In this document: positions 30,180 to 38,186 of the stretch, piece after piece
Layout of the letters: the number at the start of each line of letters is the position of its first letter
Numbering within the stretch: position 1 is the stretch's first letter
Assembly: GCF_900111015.1 (NCBI RefSeq)
Contig: NZ_FOFS01000018.1
Coordinates: 1 to 64,000 of the forward strand
DNA: 64,000 nucleotides
Direction of reading: 5' to 3'
From: Solimonas aquatica
GTDB lineage: Bacteria > Pseudomonadota > Gammaproteobacteria > Nevskiales > Nevskiaceae
Notes under the pieces: model-generated
Databases searched by the model: none
What the model was told of the DNA's origin: nothing
Seen by the model: the letters and a program-made list of their open reading frames with translations, nothing else
Position numbers and translations under genes: made by a program

Positions 30180-31601
30180 ATGAAGCGAATCATCCTGCGC
30201 ACGCTGGCGCTGCTCGGCGTTGCCGGCCTGCTGGCCTGCAGCAGCAGCGGCGAGCCTGCGGCCGATGCCGGCAGCCTGAAGCTGCAGGACGCGCCCTGGC
30301 CGCAGGCGCTCAGTCTGCCGCTGGGTCTGGGCTGCGGCTGGACGCTGATTTCCGATGCCGACACCGTCAATGTCGCGTTTCCCGACAGCGCCGCGACTTA
30401 CTGGGTGGCCTTGCTGCCGCTGACGGCGCAGACGCGCGTGCGCATCGACGGGCGTTTTCCCGCCGCACGCTATTCCTCGTACAACAGTTACGACGCACTG
30501 CTGCGCGCACTGGATGTGCTCACCGATGTTGCGATCACGCCGCTGCGTGCCGGCGAGAACCCGCTGCGCAATCCCGCCGCGCTGCCCGGCGCGCGCTACA
30601 CCGCCTATCTGCAATACGGTGCGCCGCCGGCGACGCGCGCCAGCAATGTGCTCTACGGCGGCGAGCTGGCGGCCGGCCCGCTGCAGCTGCCCAACAATCT
30701 GGTGCCGCTGCTGTACCGCGTGTATCTGCCGGATGCCGCCTACGGCGCCGACGGTGGCGTGGGCCTGCCGCAGCTGACCATCGAATCGGCCGACGGCGCG
30801 CGTGAGCTGGCGCGTCTGCCGGACTGCGCCACGCCGCCCTTGCCGACGCTGGGCGGCCTGCTGCCGGCGCCGGGACTCAACGCCCTGTTGCTGGGCATCG
30901 ATTACCCCGACAGCCTGCCGCTGCCGTTTCCCACGGCGGTGTATCCGCCGCGCATCGCGCGCTTCTACGGCCTGCCCGATTCGCTGCTGGCGATACTCGG
31001 CAACGTGATTCCCCTGCCGCTGCAGAATCTCGGCGCCGCACTGCCGCTGGGCGATGGCGGCTTTCTCAGCAATCTCGACAACGCCTATGTCACCAGCGGC
31101 TTTTCACGGCGCTATGGCCAGCTGATGCTGATGCGCCTGAAGGCGCCGGCCTGGCGCGGCATGAGCGGCGTGCCCCCGGGGCAGGAGCAGCTGCGCTACT
31201 GGTCGATCTGTCAGAACGAATTCCTCACGCAGCGCTATACCGCCTGCGTCGCCGACCAGCAGACGCACCCGGATGCACAGGGTTATGTCACCGTGGCGGT
31301 ATCGGATGCTGCGGATCGTCCTGCCAATGCCAGCGCCGCGCAGCACATCGACTGGCTGCCCTGGGGGCCGTTCGTCGATGGCCTGCTGATCTATCGCCAC
31401 ATGCTGCCGGCAGCGGATTTTGCGCAGGCGATTCAGAGCGTCGACAAGGGCGAAAGCGTGGCGACGGTGATGGCGGACTATCAGCCGCAGCTCAGTTACT
31501 GCCGGCCCGCGATCTTTGCCGCGACGGCCGGTGATGCGGCGGCGATTTTCGATGTCTGTGCCGCCGATCAGCTGGCACATCCGCCTGCGGATCTGCCCTG
31601 A
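30180..31601 (+). CDS. Uncharacterised lipoprotein
   Basis: 473 residues. The signal MKRIILRTLALLGVAGLLAC ends in a lipobox with the lipidated cysteine at residue 20. The mature protein has several aromatic-rich segments, e.g. FPAARYSSYNSYDALLR and YWSICQNEFLTQRYTACVA, and few charged stretches. The first of these loosely recalls DUF1214-type domains, but I do not recognise a family with confidence. It is probably on the outer membrane. It may be co-transcribed with the peptide transporter. Confidence 0.75.
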   Translation: MKRIILRTLALLGVAGLLACSSSGEPAADAGSLKLQDAPWPQALSLPLGLGCGWTLISDADTVNVAFPDSAATYWVALLPLTAQTRVRIDGRFPAARYSSYNSYDALLRALDVLTDVAITPLRAGENPLRNPAALPGARYTAYLQYGAPPATRASNVLYGGELAAGPLQLPNNLVPLLYRVYLPDAAYGADGGVGLPQLTIESADGARELARLPDCATPPLPTLGGLLPAPGLNALLLGIDYPDSLPLPFPTAVYPPRIARFYGLPDSLLAILGNVIPLPLQNLGAALPLGDGGFLSNLDNAYVTSGFSRRYGQLMLMRLKAPAWRGMSGVPPGQEQLRYWSICQNEFLTQRYTACVADQQTHPDAQGYVTVAVSDAADRPANASAAQHIDWLPWGPFVDGLLIYRHMLPAADFAQAIQSVDKGESVATVMADYQPQLSYCRPAIFAATAGDAAAIFDVCAADQLAHPPADLP

Positions 31602-31735
31602 TTGAGTGCAGAAGTGACTGTGATTGCAGATCGTTGTGGTGCAAAAAATAAACGACCGTTTTTGATCTTGAACGAGCGCCGCGCCGCGTGAATTTTTTGC
31701 GTCCGACGAACGGCGCGATGAGCGGGGATGAGCGG

Positions 31736-31771
31736 CCTCAAATTTTCCGGAAAAGCGCAAATTTTGAGGCT
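31736..31771. repeat. A/T-rich imperfect inverted repeat
   Basis: GCCTCAAATTTT (31736-31747) faces AAATTTTGAGGC (31760-31771) across a 12-base loop. It sits between the lipoprotein gene and the next ORF and could act as a weak terminator or an operator. A second small inverted repeat, CTGACAC/GTGTCAG at 31808-31833, lies directly before the ATG at 31838. Confidence 0.45.
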
Positions 31772-31837
31772 TGAGTTCAGGCAGGACTCAGTGGAGTAAG
31801 GGATCATCTGACACACAGTCCCGACGGTGTCAGACAA

Positions 31838-32332
31838 ATGAGCATCGAATCCCCCAATACCAAAAGACAGCTGTTCAAAGATCGCGCTTTCAGCCGGGTG
31901 GTCGCAGGTTCGCTTGAACTGCCGGTGATGCCGGACAGAAGTAACTCGGTCAGGCGCTTCATGAACGAGCGGCAGGTGGTCAGCACGTCCAGTTCGCCGA
32001 TGCCCGGGTTCACGTTTCATTTTCCCGGCGGCCAGCGTGTGCAGGTCAGCGATGAGCCGGAATACAACCGCCATGGCAATGGGGTGGATGATCTTTGGTA
32101 TATCGAGTTCGATTCCATGGGGATCGGTTCCTTGTATGACGAGCAGGGCCGCTTCCAGGCGCTGATCAGCGTCGCGCAATGCGCGGGTTACATCCGCGGC
32201 ACGCTGCTGGGCCTGGGCGCGGACCCGGAGCAGTGGGAGAACGTGGCGCAGGGCACCTACTGGGTGGGTTGCAACGGCGTGCTGTACAGCGCCAACGAGG
32301 ACGAGCCGCGCTATCGCCTGGCCGTCAACTGA
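31838..32332 (+). CDS. Hypothetical protein
   Basis: 164 residues, soluble, with no signal peptide or membrane segment. Its middle part (FTFHFPGGQRVQVSDEPEYN and YIEFDSMGIGSLYDEQGRFQ) looks beta-rich. I recognise no family. No clear ribosome binding site precedes ATG 31838, and a small inverted repeat occupies that position. Two strong hairpins follow the stop codon, so the transcript ends there. The coding frame is supported by length and codon pattern. Confidence 0.6.
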   Translation: MSIESPNTKRQLFKDRAFSRVVAGSLELPVMPDRSNSVRRFMNERQVVSTSSSPMPGFTFHFPGGQRVQVSDEPEYNRHGNGVDDLWYIEFDSMGIGSLYDEQGRFQALISVAQCAGYIRGTLLGLGADPEQWENVAQGTYWVGCNGVLYSANEDEPRYRLAVN

Positions 32333-32339
32333 AGTCTGA

Positions 32340-32424
32340 GCCGGCGGCGTCGCGCGCGCCGCCGGCCGTTTTGCTCGACAGAGCCCGGCACCCCGGATGG
32401 CGGTGCCGGGCTCTGCTGTTTTGG
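32340..32424 (+). terminator. Tandem hairpin terminators
   Basis: First hairpin: ten-base arms 32340-32349 and 32357-32366, then CGTTTTG. Second: 13-base arms 32380-32392 and 32402-32414, then GCTGTTTTGG. Both are GC-rich with short T-runs on the plus strand. They insulate the hypothetical gene from the amidohydrolase operon. Confidence 0.75.
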
Positions 32425-32507
32425 GGCGCCTGCATCTCACCCGTTTAAGGCATGTCCCGCTTCGGGGCGGGGCCTAGGCTTCTCTCCAAATCTTGGAGGA
32501 GCGGGAC

Positions 32508-33608
32508 ATGAGCGAGCTGGCCACCGAACGCCTGGTTTCCGTGGATTCGCATGTGCACTTCAGCGACGACTGGGTGAAGGCGCGGCTGCGTCGCGAGTTG
32601 CAGCCGGTCTGGGATGAAGCCAATCGCAAGGCCGAGGAATACGCCGCCCGCGTGCTGCGCGGCGGGCAGAAGAATCTGGAGCTGGAGGACTTCGTCGATC
32701 CGGAAGCCTCGCAGGACCCCGGGCACTTCGAACCGGCGGCCAAGCTCAAGGCCATGGATCGCGACGGCGTCTATGCCGAGGTGATTTTTCCCGAGCTGGC
32801 CGGCGCCAAGATCGTCAATCCTTCGCTCATGGGCAGCGACTGGAAGGAAGTCTTCCAGGGCTACAACAACGCCATGGCCGACTTCGCCGCGCACGATCCG
32901 GTGCGGCTGATGACGGCCTACCAGCTGCCGCTCTACGACATCGATTTCGCGGTGAAGGAAGTCACGCGCCTGGCGCGCGACAAGAAGGCGCGCTGCGTGC
33001 AGATCTCGCCGTTTCCGTCCGATCTGGGTCTGCCCGACATCTACGATGCGCGCTACGAGCCGCTGCTCAAGACCATCGAAGAAGCCGGTCTTGCCGTGCT
33101 CAATCATCTGGACCTGAAGGCCGAGCTCTGGGACGTATTCCGCCGCGATCCCACGCCGCAGAAGGGCATCTTCACCGGCCTGGCCTGGGCGCCGCTGGCG
33201 CAGAGCATCTGCATGTGGATTCTCACCGGCACGCTGGAGAAATATCCCCGGCTCAAGGTGTTGTTCGTGGAGCCGGGCCTGGGCTGGCTGCCCTGGTTCT
33301 TCCGCGAGCTGCTCGATCCGCGCATGCATCAGCACTACGAGTTTCCCGGCGTGAAGCGTCCGCCTTCGGAAACCTTCAAGGCGCAGTGCGGTGCCACCTT
33401 CATGTATGAGCCTTCGGGGCTGAAGGCCTGCTACGACTACTTCGGTCCGGACTGCCTGTACTGGTCCACCGACTTTCCGCATCCCGCCACCTGCTGGCCG
33501 CACTCGCGCAAGCAGGTGGTGAGTCAGTTCAGGGAAGCCGGCATTCCCGAGGCGGATCGCAAGAAAATCACTTCCGGCAATGCCCTGAAGACCTTCGGTC
33601 TGGGCTGA
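32508..33608 (+). CDS. Metal-dependent amidohydrolase family protein (ACMSD-like)
   Basis: 366 residues from ATG 32508, seven bases after a strong GGAGGA. The N-terminal VDSHVHF supplies the HxH metal pair. HLDLK and the STDFPHP block supply later metal or catalytic residues. This is the amidohydrolase_2 TIM barrel, which holds decarboxylases and hydratases such as ACMSD. Its coupling (22-base gap) to a CoA-transferase suggests a role in degrading an aromatic or cyclic compound. The actual reaction is unknown. Confidence 0.82.
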   Translation: MSELATERLVSVDSHVHFSDDWVKARLRRELQPVWDEANRKAEEYAARVLRGGQKNLELEDFVDPEASQDPGHFEPAAKLKAMDRDGVYAEVIFPELAGAKIVNPSLMGSDWKEVFQGYNNAMADFAAHDPVRLMTAYQLPLYDIDFAVKEVTRLARDKKARCVQISPFPSDLGLPDIYDARYEPLLKTIEEAGLAVLNHLDLKAELWDVFRRDPTPQKGIFTGLAWAPLAQSICMWILTGTLEKYPRLKVLFVEPGLGWLPWFFRELLDPRMHQHYEFPGVKRPPSETFKAQCGATFMYEPSGLKACYDYFGPDCLYWSTDFPHPATCWPHSRKQVVSQFREAGIPEADRKKITSGNALKTFGLG

Positions 33609-33630
33609 GCGCGAAACAGGATCAATCAAG

Positions 33631-36192
33631 ATGGCTGGCGTATACGAAAAGCTGAAAGTTCTGGACCTGTCCTGGGGCATCGCCGGACCGATGACGGCGA
33701 TGCTGCTCGCCGACAACGGCGCCGAGGTCACCAAGATCGAACCGCCCGGCGGCGATCCGTTCGGCAATCAGCTGGGCTACAAGGTCTGGCAGCGCGGCAA
33801 GAAGCGCGCGATCTTCGATCTGAAAAACACGCAGGAGCGCGCGCTGTTCCTGGCCCTGGCCGCCCAGGCCGACGTGCTGGTGGAGTCGTTCTCGCCGGGC
33901 ACTACCGCGAAGCTGGGCATCGACTACGCCACGCTGGCCAAGCGCAATCCGCGTCTGGTGTATTGCTCCATCACCGGCTACGGCCGCGACAACGCGCACA
34001 GTGATCGTCCCGCTTACGATGCGCTGGTGCAGGCCCGCACGGGCCTGATGTTCGAACAGCGCGGCTGGCCGGAAGGCGCGCTCAATCACATGAGCGGCCT
34101 GCCCGATCCCTTCCCGGATCTGGAGATTCCGCAGGACGCCGTGCAGGGCGCGCCGCGCGAAGGCCCGCTGTTCGTGGCCTCGCACTGGCCCAGCCTCGGC
34201 GCCTTCTTCAATGCCTCGATGGGTATTGCCGCCGCGCTGCGTGCGCGCGAACAGACCGGTCGCGGCCAGTGGGTGGAGACCTCGCTGCTGCAAGGCGCGC
34301 TGGCCGGTGCCGCCGGTGTCTGGCAGCGCGCGGAAAAGCCCGATGCGCCCGGCTTCGACACCTGGATTCTCAACAGCAAATCCTCCAAGGGGCACTTCCA
34401 GGCCAAGGACGGACACTGGCTGCACAACTGGGTGCCGAACCCGCGCTTCATCCTGCAGGCCGCGCAGGGCGACACGCTCAATGCCACGCCCGATCTCACC
34501 GTGCAGAACGATCCCGACCGCTTCGGCACCGGTCCGGAAGAAATCCTGGTGATGTCGCACTACCAGCCGATACTCGCCGAGGCCGTCGCCAAGTTCCCGG
34601 TGAAAGACTGGGTGGAAGCCGCCGCCACCGCCGAGATGACCATGCAGCCGGTGCGCAGCATCGAGGAATCACTCGCCGATCCTGCGTTTCTCGCCGATGG
34701 CTGCGTGACCGAGATGCAGGATGCCGAGCTGGGCCGCATCCGCGCCGTGGGCAATGCCTTCAACATGAGTGTCACGCAAGGCAAGCCGGGTGCGCCCGCG
34801 CGTGCTGCCGGCGCCGACACCGAGGAGATCAAGGCGCTCGCCGCGAAGATTCTGGCCGAGGCCAGGCCCGCAGCGACGGCGGCGAGCAACGGCCAGGGCA
34901 GCGGCAAGCCGCCGCTCGCCGGCATCACCGTGCTCGATCTGGGTCTGGCCATCGCCGGTCCCTTCGGCACGCAGCTGCTCTCGGATCTGGGTGCCACGGT
35001 GATCAAGGTCAACGGCCTGTTTGATCTGTTCTGGCATCGCGTGCACATCGCCTACATGGCCAATCGCGGCAAGAAGAGCATCACGCTCAATCTCAAAGAC
35101 CCGCGCGCCATGAAGATCCTGCTGGAGCTGGTCAAGCAGGCGGACGTGGTGCAGCACAACATGCGCTACGACGCCGCCGAGCGTCTGAAGATCGACTACG
35201 AATCTCTCAAGCAGCTCAATCCGAAGCTCATCTACTGCCACACGCGCGGCTTCGAGCGCGGTGCGCGCGCGGCGCTGCCCGGCAATGACCAGACCGGTGC
35301 CTGCCTGTCCGGCATCCAGTTCGAGGACGGCGGCATGGGCCGCGCGGGCGAAAACGGTGAAGTGGGCCGGCCCTTGTGGAGCTTCACCAGCTTCGGCGAC
35401 ACCGGCAACGGTTTTCTCTCCGCCACCGCCATTATCAGCGCCCTGTATCACCGCGACCGCACCGGCGAAGGCCAGTTCGTCGATACCTCGATCATCAACG
35501 CCGCGTTGCTCAATACCTCGTATGCGGTGGCCACGCCGGAGGGCAAGGGCTTTGCGCGGCCGCGCATCGCCGGTGATCAGATCGGCTATTCCGCGGGCCA
35601 TCGTCTCTACAAGACGCAGGATCTGTGGCTCTGCCTGCTCGCGCACAGCGCCGCGCACTGGGACGCGCTGCTGAGCGTGCTCGGCATGCCCGAGCTGCTG
35701 CGCGATGCGCGCTTTGCCAGCTTCGAGGCGCGTGCGCAGAACGATGCCGCGCTGGCGAAGCTGATCGCAGAAAAGCTGGCCGGCGACACGGCCGCCAACG
35801 GGTTCGCCAGGCTCGATGCCGCCGGCGTACCGGTGGAGATCGTCGATCCGGAATTCTCACGCAAGCTGCACGACAACCCGCAGTTCGCCGCGCGTCGCTG
35901 GACCGTCTCCTATCCGCATCCGGTGGTGGGCAAGCTGGATCAGATCGGTCTGCTGGTGGACCTCTCCGACACGCCCGGCGTCATTCAGAGCCGGCCGCTG
36001 CTGGTGGGCGAGCACACCCAGGAAATCCTCGCCGGCATGGGCTACAGCGAGGACGAGATGAAGACCATGGAAGAGCAGTTCGCCATCGGCTTCGTCGGCA
36101 TGCCGCGCATGCCGCCACGTCCCGCCTCACCGCAGGCCGGCGCGCCCAAGCCCGGCATGGCGAGCATGCTGGAGAGCCAGGCCAAGAAGTAG
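33631..36192 (+). CDS. Fused tandem CaiB/BaiF CoA-transferase
   Basis: 853 residues containing two class III CoA-transferase domains in one chain: about 5-400 (VLDLSWGIAGPMTAMLLADN) and about 425-800 (VLDLGLAIAGPFGTQLLSDL). Single-domain members are about 400 residues and work as interlocked dimers. In domain two the catalytic aspartate is visible (Asp590 in FGDTGNG). The matching position in domain one appears to be Ser188, so that half may be catalytically silent. It probably moves CoA between carboxylates in a degradation pathway with the upstream amidohydrolase. Confidence 0.87.
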   Translation: MAGVYEKLKVLDLSWGIAGPMTAMLLADNGAEVTKIEPPGGDPFGNQLGYKVWQRGKKRAIFDLKNTQERALFLALAAQADVLVESFSPGTTAKLGIDYATLAKRNPRLVYCSITGYGRDNAHSDRPAYDALVQARTGLMFEQRGWPEGALNHMSGLPDPFPDLEIPQDAVQGAPREGPLFVASHWPSLGAFFNASMGIAAALRAREQTGRGQWVETSLLQGALAGAAGVWQRAEKPDAPGFDTWILNSKSSKGHFQAKDGHWLHNWVPNPRFILQAAQGDTLNATPDLTVQNDPDRFGTGPEEILVMSHYQPILAEAVAKFPVKDWVEAAATAEMTMQPVRSIEESLADPAFLADGCVTEMQDAELGRIRAVGNAFNMSVTQGKPGAPARAAGADTEEIKALAAKILAEARPAATAASNGQGSGKPPLAGITVLDLGLAIAGPFGTQLLSDLGATVIKVNGLFDLFWHRVHIAYMANRGKKSITLNLKDPRAMKILLELVKQADVVQHNMRYDAAERLKIDYESLKQLNPKLIYCHTRGFERGARAALPGNDQTGACLSGIQFEDGGMGRAGENGEVGRPLWSFTSFGDTGNGFLSATAIISALYHRDRTGEGQFVDTSIINAALLNTSYAVATPEGKGFARPRIAGDQIGYSAGHRLYKTQDLWLCLLAHSAAHWDALLSVLGMPELLRDARFASFEARAQNDAALAKLIAEKLAGDTAANGFARLDAAGVPVEIVDPEFSRKLHDNPQFAARRWTVSYPHPVVGKLDQIGLLVDLSDTPGVIQSRPLLVGEHTQEILAGMGYSEDEMKTMEEQFAIGFVGMPRMPPRPASPQAGAPKPGMASMLESQAKK

Positions 36193-36286
36193 GCCTGCGC
36201 GGCAGGGCATGGCGACTATTCGCCATGCTCGCCGTCAGCCATCCAGGCACAACCAGCGGTGGTGCCCGCGCAAGCGGCGCCGCATC

Positions 36287-36904
36287 TCAAGGCAAGGCCC
36301 CGGCCTGCGCCATCCGCCGCCATAGCGATTTGATCTGCGCGATGCAGGCCTGGCTGCCCTGCGCCGGCGGTGACAGCACGGCGGCATGTACCTGCGCTTC
36401 CACCGCCTGAACGATCAACAGCGCGCGCAAGCCCGGCTGCTCGCCGGCGATGCCCAGCCGCTGCAGCTCCGGCGCCAGCGCCGCCGCCAGCATCTGCTCC
36501 AGCGCGCGCAGACGCTGCATCAAGGCCTCACTGCGTGGCGCGAACTCGAACAGCAGGCGATGCAGCTGCGGCTGATGCCGGTGAAGCTGCACGGTTGCAT
36601 CGATCAGGCTATCGAGCGTCTGGGCGGCGTCCAAGGGGGCTCGCCGCAGTTGTTCGAAGCAGCCTTGCAGCGCCGCACCCGCTTCGCTCAGGTGCTGCTC
36701 GGCCAGCGCCAGCAGCAGCGCCTCCTTGTTCGGGAAATATTGATACAGCGTGCCGATGGAGACACCGGCGCGCGCCGCCACCTTGTTGGTGCTGGTTCCT
36801 GCAAAGCCGTGTTGCTGAAAAAGCTGAGCAGCGGCTTCGAGTATGGCGAGCCAGCTCGCGTTAGAGCGTTGTTGGCGCGGCCTTTTGCGGATCTGGGTGG
36901 GCAT
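36287..36904 (-). CDS. TetR-family transcriptional regulator
   Basis: 205 residues from ATG 36904. The N-terminal helix-turn-helix (FAGTSTNKVAARAGVSIGTL) and the YQYFPNKEALLLAL helix are typical TetR. The C-terminal ligand domain is variable. It is divergent from an alpha/beta hydrolase gene (81-base gap) that it may regulate, and it lies downstream of the CoA-transferase gene. An in-frame ATG at 36946 could add 14 residues. Confidence 0.9.
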   Translation of the reverse strand: MPTQIRKRPRQQRSNASWLAILEAAAQLFQQHGFAGTSTNKVAARAGVSIGTLYQYFPNKEALLLALAEQHLSEAGAALQGCFEQLRRAPLDAAQTLDSLIDATVQLHRHQPQLHRLLFEFAPRSEALMQRLRALEQMLAAALAPELQRLGIAGEQPGLRALLIVQAVEAQVHAAVLSPPAQGSQACIAQIKSLWRRMAQAGALP

Positions 36905-36985
36905 GGGCGAATGCGAGTATTCCGGCTGCGCTTCGGGCCTGATCATAAAGCCACTGGCCGCCGCGCACTTCCAAGAAAAACCCAC

Positions 36986-37903
36986 ATGATCGATCACCAG
37001 CGCTATCTCGCCTTCCTGCCGCCCGCATGGCGCAAGACTGCGCCGGAACCGCAATCACGCTGGTGGCAATGGTCGGCCGGGCGCCTGCACATCGCCTGCG
37101 TGCCCCAGCCGCAGGCAGCGGCGCGCCTGCTGATCCTGCACGGTGCCGGCGGACATTCCGCCGCGCTCTGGCCATTCGCCGCGCTCGCCGCACAACTGGG
37201 TTATGAAGTGCTGCTGCCCGATCTGCCGGGCTATGGCCTGAGCGAGATGACCGACCCCGCGGCGTTGCGCTACGAGCACTGGCTGGACTGCCTGCGCGAA
37301 TTCATCGCGCAGGAACGCCAGCGCGATGCGCGGCCCCTGCTGCTGCTGGGGGCCAGCATCGGCGGCATGCTGGCGTATTCGCTGGTCGCGCAATGCCCTG
37401 GCATCGCGCGCCTGATCGTCACCTGCCTGCTCGACCCACGCCTGCCGCAGGTGCGCGAAGGCCTGGCGCGCTGGCCCTGGCTGGGCCGCATCAGTCCGGC
37501 GCTGCTGCGCATGCTGGCGCCGCTGTCGGATCGCCTGCGCCTGCCGATCCGCTGGCTGACGCCGATGTCACGCATCGCCAATGACGCGCGGCTGGCGCGC
37601 TTGTGCCGCCATGATCCACGCGGCGGCGGCAGCCGCATCGCCTTGGGATTTCTGCGCAGCTATCTGCAATCCGTGCCCGCCTGCGAGCCTGAAGATTTTC
37701 GCGAAGTGCCCGTGGTGCTCGCCCACCCGGCCGCCGACCGCTGGACCGCTCCGGGCCTGAGCCTGACCTTCTTCGAACGCATCGCCGCGCCCAAGCGCCT
37801 GCTGATGCTGGAGAAGGCGGGGCACTTTCCGGTGGAGGCGCCGGCGCTCACACAACTGCAGGCGCTGCTGCGCGAGACCCTGGCGGAGTTTGGCGGAGGA
37901 TGA
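36986..37903 (+). CDS. Alpha/beta hydrolase
   Basis: 305 residues from ATG 36986. LLILHGAGGHSAALWPF forms the oxyanion-hole region, LLLGASIGGMLAYS holds the nucleophile serine, and MLEKAGHFPVEAP holds the catalytic histidine. It has no signal peptide. The substrate is unknown (ester, lactone or C-C bond). It is probably controlled by the divergent TetR gene. The longer frame from 36386 runs antisense through the TetR gene and is rejected. Confidence 0.85.
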   Translation: MIDHQRYLAFLPPAWRKTAPEPQSRWWQWSAGRLHIACVPQPQAAARLLILHGAGGHSAALWPFAALAAQLGYEVLLPDLPGYGLSEMTDPAALRYEHWLDCLREFIAQERQRDARPLLLLGASIGGMLAYSLVAQCPGIARLIVTCLLDPRLPQVREGLARWPWLGRISPALLRMLAPLSDRLRLPIRWLTPMSRIANDARLARLCRHDPRGGGSRIALGFLRSYLQSVPACEPEDFREVPVVLAHPAADRWTAPGLSLTFFERIAAPKRLLMLEKAGHFPVEAPALTQLQALLRETLAEFGGG

Positions 37904-38112
37904 GGCGATGGCGGTTGTTGCCATTGCGAGCCGGAATCCGGGAGGGCGGGTGCCAAAACCGCCTGCAGTGCGTGCTCACCATCAGACCATTGCGCCCAGG
38001 CGATCAAGCGGCTGCTCGGTCCGCAGGCCCCTATTTGCTGTTTGTCACATCAGCTGATGGCCGCCCCTGGACGCGCCTGCCGCGCTTGCGTTCTCATCCT
38101 GGGCCGGCCCGC

Positions 38113-38143
38113 TTAAACTTCCGGGGCTAAGCCCTTCTATACT
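38113..38143 (+). promoter_or_regulatory. Possible promoter of the hsd-prr operon
   Basis: TATACT at 38138-38143 is a good -10 hexamer, 44 bases before the hsdR ATG. TTAAAC at 38113-38118 could serve as -35, with a slightly long 19-base spacer. It is the best match in the 283-base gap 37904-38186, which otherwise shows no gene. Confidence 0.4.
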
Positions 38144-38186
38144 GCCCATATTTCTGACTGAAGACGCGCGATCTCCCGCTTCTCTG

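Noticed and set aside
32340-32424. Palindromes as attC or a small mobile element
   Set aside because: No core boxes; the arms are followed by T-runs, fitting terminators.
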